From the NCBI GenBank assembly GCA_009869945.1, contig WIXG01000139.1, forward strand, positions 118,155-182,154: a stretch of 64,000 nucleotides of DNA. The letters run 5' to 3'. Positions 55,001-64,000 of the stretch are shown one piece after another (positions within the stretch are counted from its first letter, which is position 1; each line of letters begins with the position of its first letter). The DNA comes from Mesaphorura yosii. Lineage: Eukaryota; Arthropoda; Collembola; Poduromorpha; Tullbergiidae. The notes under the pieces were generated by a model, which did not search any database, had not been told where the DNA came from, and saw only the letters and a program-made list of their open reading frames with translations. A program made the translations under genes and the position numbers.

Positions 55001-58000
55001 GTGCACTCAGATATGTACATTTCTCTACGAAGAGAAAGTCTCAGCTAAAGGAATAAAGAAAAGACCGAACGAAGTTGGTTCCACTTTCAGATTATTATTC
55101 TCTGCTGTCAAAAGTTTTCTCTCTCCGCCGACGTGTGCCGCCTTGTGTCTACATTTTCTTCGGACATGCAGTCTCATCTTTCCTGAATCGAAACTCATTT
55201 TTCGAAGTCAAAACAGGATTACTAATGAAAGTAATGTGATCGAACTTCTTCGCATGTCGCTGTCGGTTTAGTAATCTCAAGAAGCTCTGCAAATGCAAAA
55301 AGCAACTACGGTAGATTAATTGTTGAAGGAAAATTACACCCTTGATGTATGTTTAACTTTATTCTTGCGGAGTTAAGAACATGTATCGCACACACTCTTG
55401 GACTGACTTTAATTCTCTACCATGAGATCTTGTTCGTACCTTCCAATGTCTTCCAATTAATTTTGGATCAAAAGATGAATTAACTAAAGGAAACAGAAAG
55501 GAAATAATCCCTCCAGAAATTGTAGAGCTTCTCTCAAATTGACCTTAAATCGAAAATCTCGACGCGACTGAAAAGAAAGACATGGCTAGAGAGAGATTGA
55601 AGAAGTTGAGACGTTCAATACAAAGGCTGAGAGTGCGCATATAAAAGTTCAAAGGAAACACACAATTTGAGCCTGAGATGGAAACTGGACGAATTTTAGT
55701 CATCTTCCAACAATCGAACAAAAGCAGAGTCCACTTGAAAGGTCAGAAGGAGATTAAAGCTGTAACCGTTCAGACGCACAGATCTTGTTTGTCTTTCTCA
55801 TTCTATTTTCCTCCGCTGAATTATTGAGACATATCGTTACGTTCGACTGGGCACTTGAGAAGCTAAATAGAGCGGCACAGTTTCGCGTAAATATTAAAGC
55901 AAATAGAGGAAGTTCTGCGATCATGTTCCTCGAATACTAATACTGATTACTGTGTTTACTAATAGGCGTGTACTTCGCTTGGACGTGTGCTGACTGGGTA
56001 TGGATGAATAATGATAAAGACCTCCATTATCGTATTAAGGTCAGTCAATATAATATTAATATTGACTTGAAGGTTAAAGGCAAGTGTGGTGGACCATCAA
56101 TTTCGGGAAACCGATCTAAGTCTGAAGCAGGGAAGATTCACCACGGATACAGTTAAATATCATGCATTATGTACAGACTCCCAAGTATTTTATGAGCGAA
56201 CCAGCTCCACTAAATACAGTTAGATAAAGTACAAGAGATATAAGCCAAAGACAGCATAACCTTTCACAATACTCATACGACTTTCTCATTCATCGAACAT
56301 TGTGTACTTCTGTGGAAAATGATATCTGCAGATGACATGTCCCATTGAGCTTGAATGCCTACACTTAATACTTCGAAAGACAATGCAGTATGGCGACGCC
56401 TATATCGCTTGGAAGTAATTAAACAAAAACGGCTTTCCGGCTAGTAATATTGAAATCATTAAAAGCATGTGGTAGTTGGCATGGAATGCGCGAGTCTTTT
56501 CTCCAGGCTTCATAACCGTCAGACCAGTAAGACTTCTTCTCGCGTTGTTCCACTACACAACATTACAATTGTTGAAATCTTTGAGTATGAATGATTTTCT
56601 GTGGTATCTATCATGGACGAGAAAGTACCTGACAACGGCCCCTTTTGCTCTGTACCAGTGAAGCTATTAACATAAGCTTTTCTAAGCATTCTCATATTCA
56701 ATTTCATTCATACTCACTTTTTTGGCCAGATTTGCGGAGAATTTGAAAGGCCAAGCTTCTGATCGTCTCAGACAATTTCACTTTCCAAATCTGAACTCGG
56801 AGCCTAGCTGCAACTCGATTGTGCAACGTCTTTTATGCAATTTGCAATAAAAATTAAGAATACGGCTCCTGCATTATCAAATGTTGGCAGCCTTAGCTCA
56901 AAGTCGCCGCCACACGTGAAGTGCATTATCTGGCACTTCCTTCATTACAAGGCCAAGGTGTAAAGCCAACTTTCAGCAGGCTTTCGAAATGAAATGAAGA
57001 AATCCAATTTATTGTGAGGAGGTACGAGTGAATTAAATTTGCGTCAACCACATCAAACAGAATTTTCGTCACTTTCTACTCAAATCCTTTATGCTCTCGA
57101 AAGTCCTTCTACGAACTTTGATGTGATCACTTCCATCTCCAATTTTGATAACCTTTATGTCGCCTAGAGTCTTTGTTCATTGCGATTTGACCACAAATTC
57201 TTTGTCAGAGGTTAATTCGATACTGCTTTCGAAAATCGAATCACGATTAGAGAGAGTTGTGAGTTTCCTACACAGAAAGATCCAATTTATCAAATGCCAC
57301 GTGCAAGTTGAACCCCAACCAAAAAGTATAGATGAAAGGCCATTTCTGCTTAGCGCGAGTTGAATAAAAAATGTGCCGCCTGGATTTCGGGCCAAGCTGT
57401 CACGCGATTTCTGCTATCAGACGTGGATTATTACACAAGCAGAAAAGATGACAAAAGTGACTACCAGCAAGTAAAGCCACGCTTAACTAGCAATGCATTC
57501 CATGGCCAGGAAAATATTGTACTTTAATGTATGTTTCAGGTTAAACTAGTGTTCTCGAGTTGAATCCGAAAGGATTACAAAATTATTATGCTCTACCTAT
57601 ATGTTATATGTTTTAAAATGTTCGACAGCGGGGAATCAAATGGAAAAATATCTTGCTGTTACAACAAACATTTGATTGAGAGTCAGGAAAAGCAGCCGGG
57701 AGGACGCTTTTTGCCCAAAATACGTTTAACTTATGCCAGTGAAGACACGGCTGAAGCTTTGAGTATGTTCTCAAATTCAATGTCATTAACATTTCCAAAT
57801 TTTGGAGACATCTTCATATGAAATATCGTCCTCAGTGACCAATGCTCGAGCTTTAACATTAATGGCAGAAACATGCATCTCATGCGGTGGCTGGGGGTAG
57901 TCAATACTTTTGGATATTTTTCCCGTGGAACGGAGTCAAGTGTATTATAATTTCAGCTAAACTTTTATTACTCTTCCCCTTTCTCGGTAAGTCCCTTTGA

Positions 58001-61000
58001 TGTTTCTTGACTCAACTCCTCAACTTTCGCCGCCAACTTCCAGCAGCAGATGAAGAAAAGGCACCACCGCCTCGCCTATTCCTTTGAATTTAAGTTTGAG
58101 TTTCCGTCACAATAAAACAAAGTGAAACAAGACGATGACAAAGAAAGCATGTGGTAATGTATACGCAGTATATCACACTCACTTCTGTGAGAAGTCAAGC
58201 CGTCCAATATGTTCATAAGCTTTTAGTTAGCAAAAAGCGATTCAGCTGCCACAACAATATTTTCCCATCACGAATTTCATAAAGATAAATCTAACTATTC
58301 AATTGGCATGACGTGCTTCCGTATTTTTCGCCTATACAACGTGACACGAGGCGCGTACTTTGTGCAGGCGGATGAAAAGTTGGCAGGTAAAATGGATCAC
58401 TTTTTGAGTTGCTCTTCGTCGTGTCGGGCACGCTCCAGAATACAAAGGATGCTAAATTACGGCGCGCCAGACGCTGAATAAAACTGCGAACTTTCAATTC
58501 AAAATGTAAACCGCATTATTAGGGAATAAATGAAGCGGAAATTTTTTCCAACAAAAATATGCTCCTCAATAGAAGTAGATTCTGGACGATTTCGGCATAT
58601 TGTTATCAATTTCATTCTATTTCCTTCAACGGAAGCGGAGAAAGTTTTGAAATGCGAATGTCATGAGTTTGGAATTTACACATGAATAAGTAAAGTCAGT
58701 CGCAGTCGCAGGTAATGGCAAAGGTCTCAAATACTCAGAGTCCGATTCTTCTCTCCGGCCGTGCATACGTTCTGTATTTTACCAAGACCAAACAAAGCAA
58801 TTGAGTGCAACGGTATTTGAGGTCTGGAATTGCCAATTATATCACAACTGTGAGCAGGAACAATTCAAGTCGTTACCTTAATGAATTCACGACGAGTGAA
58901 ACCAAGCTTGGCTTATTGAGGGTTTGCTGGATGATAAATTAAGAATGTCCTCCTTTCCATGTTGAATTGCGACCAATAAAGAAGTTGGGACCCAATTATT
59001 GATGACATAGAAAATCAGAGAAGAGGAAGCCCAGTTGGCATCTCATTTTGGGCTCTCGTTTACAACGAATGTGAAGGTACTAAAGTAGATGCATAAAGTC
59101 AGGAAAACGAAGGTGAAGAAGACTATAACACAGATAATGTATTCAGCATGGGAGCATGTATTGATAGGTTCGTGCTACATACGATACGATAAAAGAATCT
59201 GTGAAGTTCCAAATTGGCTTTCGTTGTTTCGCATACGTTAAGTAATAATACAGCCGCTTGTCTCGTGTTTCTACTCGTTTTATTGACTTTTGATAACCTG
59301 GAATTGCTGGAATATAGCAACCCAATGCATTTAGAATTGGGAAAAGACAGAACCAATTGCATCATACGTATTTTAGGAATTAAGTCAGTCAGTCAATTTC
59401 TCAAGTGATGTGGCGGCGACGGCCCACACAGCACTTTTGCAGTTCTGGCGTTAGAGCAACATTAATATGCTTCATCGGAAATTGAATCAAGTTAACCAGT
59501 TTAAAGAAAAGTACATGTTTTGAATGGGTTGAGGAGACGATGAGCAATGCCAGAAACTCGATGAATCTGTCCTCACTTTCCACAATCATGCATAAGCACG
59601 TTTTTCTGTATAACATCTAATTTTTCAAATAGAAGCTGTATGTTAATGTTTTGACATTCTGTCAATCTGTGTGCAGTGTCGTGCAAAATAACAAGCACAG
59701 GAGCACAACCTCTGATTGCTTCGATTTATTAGCAGGTTTAATTGAAACAGTTTTTCACGTGTGCATACACAATAATCATGACCATACTGAGAACTTGACC
59801 AATGCAGTCTATGTGCGTGCAAGTATTTAGACAATACGTGTTATATTCTTAGCAAGCTGGTCTGTACACTATTCGATGCATCCCATGTGACAAAAATTCA
59901 TTATCCTCAATTACAGTATGTTTTCAAGTGATCGATGCCTTATTGATTGGATAAACATACTCTCGAGGCAGACTATCTAAGATTAGAACATTCTCTGACA
60001 CAAGGTTCGCAATGCACGATAAACATATCTTTCTCATTTGCTTTGGCATGCCATCGTCACCAAAACCGTCACGAGTATGCTAGTGCGACAGGTCGGTGCG
60101 CCTTTAATCGATCGACATCGAATGAATATGCAATTTACGTACCCGATAACTATAAACGTCGAGTTTTTGTATTGTCAAACTGTTCGTCCCCTCCGCCTCT
60201 GTCAAAAATGAAGAAGTTTGGCAACTTACCTTCGCACGTATAGTGAGCAGGTTCTTTGATGACTGACCGGCTCGAAGGGAAATTCGTGTTGATGCCACCG
60301 GACGGAGGCTGATCTGGGTGGCTTAAGACTCATTTTCTTTGGCGAAGACATGAGTTTTATGATTTGGTTAGTAGATGCCTTATGCACAGGCTAAGTAATA
60401 TTCGAAGAGTGTTCAATATTCATAATTTTGTTTCTATTTCAAGACTCGATTTGTTTATTTATGTTGAATCGAAAGAGAATACGAAAACAGGGTTTCGCAT
60501 TTTTCATCGTAGTACAGTAAGCATCAGTCCAGCTATTTAGTCCAGCATGGTTGAGATTTCGAGCTGAGACTCCCGTGAAGTTGTAGTCTGAAAATCACAA
60601 AAAGAAATTATGTTGTCGTGAACTGCTAGAACAAACCAAACCTCAAGTTATAGGGTTGAACTTGATGGCCACAAAGCTCGCTCTGGTGAAAGTTAGTGAA
60701 TTACTCAATTGAAAATGAATCGTTTAATTTTAACTTACCTGACCTTGCAATTTCCAAGTTGAGATTGAACCTAATAACGTCTTTAGACTGAAATGAACGA
60801 AAGTTCAAAAAGTATGGATGAAAGTTCTGTTTGAGACTGAGATTTGTCGATGTACTTTCTTTAGTTTGGTGCTGTAACCCACTTGGGTGCACTAGTGGCG
60901 CCTTTCAGGGACCCGATTATGTGTAACACGTGCATCTGATGCCATGATATCGTTTTCACGTCCCAACACTCAGTCTCGACTCATACTGAGAATAAACACG

Positions 61001-62103
61001 TTTTCTGCCACTGGCGATGCCTAATCTTTTCCGCCGCGTTCCCTCGGGACTGTCCCATCAGATTAGCAAATAATTCCGTGAAACTGTTTATTTGCACACG
61101 CGACGGAGCACAGCATCGACGACTTTCTCCTTGTTCTTTGGTCTGCACTGCACAGCATAAAGAAAGCCTAAACCAAACAATCTGACTCTGAAGATAAAGG
61201 GCAATCACAAATTAGAGCACATGGCACGCCGCGAGCGACAAGCGACAAGAAATCAGGCACGAGGATACTGACGATAGGAGACTCGAAGAGAGATTAAGTT
61301 CACAGTGGAGAATGCTTAACTTCTTCCTTTTTGCAGTATTTTGTGCCTGACTGACGGCTTCGACTTTGACTTTAAGATTGACTGATTGTCTTATCAAGAT
61401 CGACGTTTTGATGTATCTGCGCGGATGGAAGAGAACAACTCCTCGGTCTGGCTTCTCCTGTCGTATTCTTTTGTACCGGAGACAGAGAACCTGACTCGCC
61501 TGGAGTCTGCCGCACTGGAGAGCCGACACTCCTTCAAGACAAGAGCGACTCCGCATCAGATTCAAAATTGCAATCTTGTTCTTGCCTGTTCTCTCTGTGC
61601 TTCCGTGCAGCCGCTGTCGTTGTTGAATTCTTTAATGTAACGTATTGTCTTCTTTTTAATCTCCGCATGAGAAATGCGCTTTCACTGGAACCATGTACCT
61701 TAAGCTTTCACCTCACGGTTGACAAATTGCAGATCCCTTCTCGTCGCCGCATTTTGCATTTACAGACAACAAACTCCGAGCAAAAAAAAGCACCCCCGAG
61801 GCATTATTCAAGGAATCACTGACTTTAGAGCGTCAGAAAGAACAGACGTCACATGCGTTTCAAGTGTTGGCTGTCATTGAGGTGCTGTCCCACTGGGATG
61901 TGAGATTAGATACAAATCAGTTTGAAGTGGACTTCACTTTCGCTGGAAACCAAATCCAAAAAACGATGTCGTTCGTCCTACAATTTTTTTTTGCGAATTT
62001 TGAACTTGAATACCAATGAATTATTGACCTTTGACGTTTAAGATTTTACGTTCAGTTTGTTCAGGTTTACTTGCGATGTTTCACTTTGCTCATTTGTTAA
62101 AAC

Positions 62104-62475
62104 TAGTGCTCGCACGAGCCCGAGCCGAGCCGAGCCAAGGGTAGACTCGGGTCGGATTCGAACTTTCCCGGGCTCGGCTCGTGGCTCGAGTCTTGCTCAG
62201 GTGCAGTTTTTGTAACTGATTTGCTTCTGGAAGATCTGCAGGTCGAGATTCCGCACTGTGCATAGCTTAAAGCCTGCGTTATATGCATTCCGGTAATCCT
62301 TTTCACTAATTTAAAGCTATTTCGAAGTCTTTTGTGGCCGTCAAAAAAAATCAGAAAGAAAAGCAAAAAAACGTGTTATTTCGACTTCGAGCCCCACGTT
62401 GGCTCGTGGCTCGGCTCGAAACAACGAGCCAGAAAAACATGGACTCGGCTTGGGCTCGGCTCGGTGCGAGCACTA
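62104..62475. mobile_element. hAT-like MITE with GAGCC-repeat ends
   Basis: 372-bp non-coding element. It begins TAGTGCTCGCACGAGCC and ends with the inverse (GGCTCGGTGCGAGCACTA). Inside each end lie tandem GAGCC/GGCTC pentamers. Flanks are GTTAAAAC (62096-62103) and GTTAAACT (62476-62483), matching at six of eight positions, which fits an aged 8-bp hAT target duplication. No transposase frame is present. Confidence 0.75.
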
Positions 62476-64000
62476 GTTAAACTTTCTCTGCTCTGTTCAG
62501 ATTTGGCTTTGGTTCATCCGTCGCCTCGTTCACACACGGGAAACACATGAAACCTCATGGCGAACTATTGCATTTGTAATTGCCTGTTCACGATCCATCA
62601 ATTAATTCTGCACTGGCTGAGGAAGAAAGTTACATTGTGAAACTAAACCTGATTTCACGAGATGTGAAAACCACAATGTCTAAGCGGTGCGACTTTCACA
62701 TGATTTTGTGTGGCATTTCTTTTGTACACGATTTTCACTTTTCACTGTAGAGCGAATTCGTGAGAATTGAGTCTACGAATCATGTTGGTGGAAGGAAGTG
62801 AAACTTATGTTTATCAAAACCGTAAAGAGCTTACTGTTTCCCTTTAACTTTCCACAATCATGTTGCCTCTGCGTGCGTCCGTCTCGTGTTGGCATTTCTG
62901 ATTGACTCTTCTTTATGCCTCTGTTTGGGTTTGAACTGAATCTTTTATGTTTGTTTTTCGTCGTATTAATGGCAGGGACAGAGAAACCACACGGCGAGGA
63001 GAAAACGAGTTGGAAAAATGAGAGTTTAGTTTAGGCAAACAAATATTAACAATCTTGGCGAGCCAGTGCACGCTTTATTTTTGTCGGCAGTGTTTTGTCA
63101 CGGGCCGTGGTGTGGTGTCGTCATAACTGGACTATGATATAGAGTGAAATAGAGACGAAATGGGAATAGTAGTTTAGTCTGCCGTCCGCAATTCGTGTTC
63201 AATTAATCAGTGGTCAGACTGCTGGCCCGCTGTAAGATACTTTCCCGTTACTTTGTTCGCTTCTGTCGTGGTTAGAACTAGAACACAACTGAGCGTAAAG
63301 CAGGACTTGTGTACTTTGTCGTGCTGGAATGGCAAATATAGATTTTAATTGAGTAACACAATGTTGTTTACAGTACGCTGGTCGTCAATAATCCATAACC
63401 GTGCATATAATTATTGTGGCCATGCTCTGCCAAAATTCCACAATCCATAGCACTTGAAAAAAATGTTGCCCAGAAGTTCCGTCGCCAAACGGTGAATGAA
63501 GTATAGAAAGCATTGTGAAATCCGTAACGGTGAATTCTTACCTCCTTCCATTGTGACGCACTACTCATTCAATGTAAACTCAGAGTCCTCAATACTCTGG
63601 GCGCACTGCGAGCAGGACAGGAACAATGTTAAAAGGATTTTCAAATGGAAATGATTTAATTATGGTACGAATTCAGATGGTAATTACAACTGAAAGTCCT
63701 TGCCAGCGAAGTAAATGCAGCGTGAAACACTGAAGTAAAATCTGGGTGGTACACGGCAAAGCTTCGAGGAATGAACAGAGGAGACTTTGTTCTTGTTAAT
63801 TCTGTTAAATGCCTTGAAATTCCCAAAAGCGAAGCCTGTCTGCTCATCTTTGACGCAAACTCCAAGACATTTGTAAGGTCTGGTAGAATCAGCATCTTCT
63901 GAATGCGTCTTCATTACGTCTCAGCTGACACGTGCATCCGAGTCGAACTTTGCAAATTGAAAGAAAGCGTGTACTACGCACTGCACTGACATTGAAATGA

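Larger units (their letters stand above)
33077..64000 (-). other. Long non-coding stretch: 5' intron and/or flank of Ih
   Basis: Exon A has a strong acceptor and begins inside a codon, so at least one exon lies upstream on the minus strand. In these 30.9 kb I found no open frame on either strand with recognisable protein similarity. The longest (162 codons at 36823-37311, minus) shows no motif. It holds three transposon-like elements (38206-38567, about 48003-49006, 62104-62475), a (CTCG)n run near 45379-45396 and small ATT runs (about 48680 and 50370). Whether the 5' exon lies here or beyond 64000 is undecided. Confidence 0.6.

Noticed and set aside
62103..62366. Minus-strand frame of 87 codons with a Ser/Pro-rich end
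   Set aside because: It lies within the hAT-like MITE and translates the GAGCC repeat.

Overview
The window is nuclear DNA of an intron-rich animal, almost certainly an arthropod. Its one confident gene is the arthropod-type hyperpolarization-activated cyclic-nucleotide-gated channel (HCN, called Ih in insects), read from the minus strand. I could follow 13 coding exons (A to M, numbered 5' to 3' on the minus strand) from 33076 down to the stop codon at 1050-1052. Every intron has GT-AG ends and every junction keeps phase. The exons total 2707 nt: one base finishing an upstream codon, 901 codons and a stop. In order they encode a low-complexity N-terminus, the HCN domain, S1-S6 with a CIGYG filter, the C-linker, the cyclic-nucleotide-binding domain (CNBD) and a Ser/Thr/Pro-rich tail. 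The first coding exon or exons and the promoter were not found; they lie in or beyond the 30.9 kb upstream of exon A.

Layout: 1-1049 is 3' UTR or downstream flank. Between 1050 and 9364 the C-terminal half of the channel is packed into exons separated by short introns (90 bp to 2.3 kb). Between 9365 and 33076 the S4, S3, S1-S2, HCN-domain and N-terminal exons are spread over introns of 2.5-7.4 kb. From 33077 to 64000 I see no credible coding exon on either strand; I read it as intron and/or 5' flank.

Mobile DNA sits in the introns. There is a decayed Tc1-like transposon (4581-5983) with a TA target duplication, doubled inverted/direct terminal repeats and a 44-nt intron in its broken transposase. 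There is a Harbinger-type MITE with a TTA duplication (23218-23706), a TA-flanked MITE (38206-38567), a roughly 1 kb element packed with GCGA/TCGC motifs (about 48003-49006), and a hAT-like MITE whose ends are made of GAGCC repeats (62104-62475). I found no tRNA, rRNA, CRISPR array or bacterial-type operon. I found no sign of a new multi-gene system. The points most worth checking are the terminal structure of the Tc1-like element, the GCGA-rich element, paired palindromes just upstream of exon D, and the missing 5' end of the channel gene.
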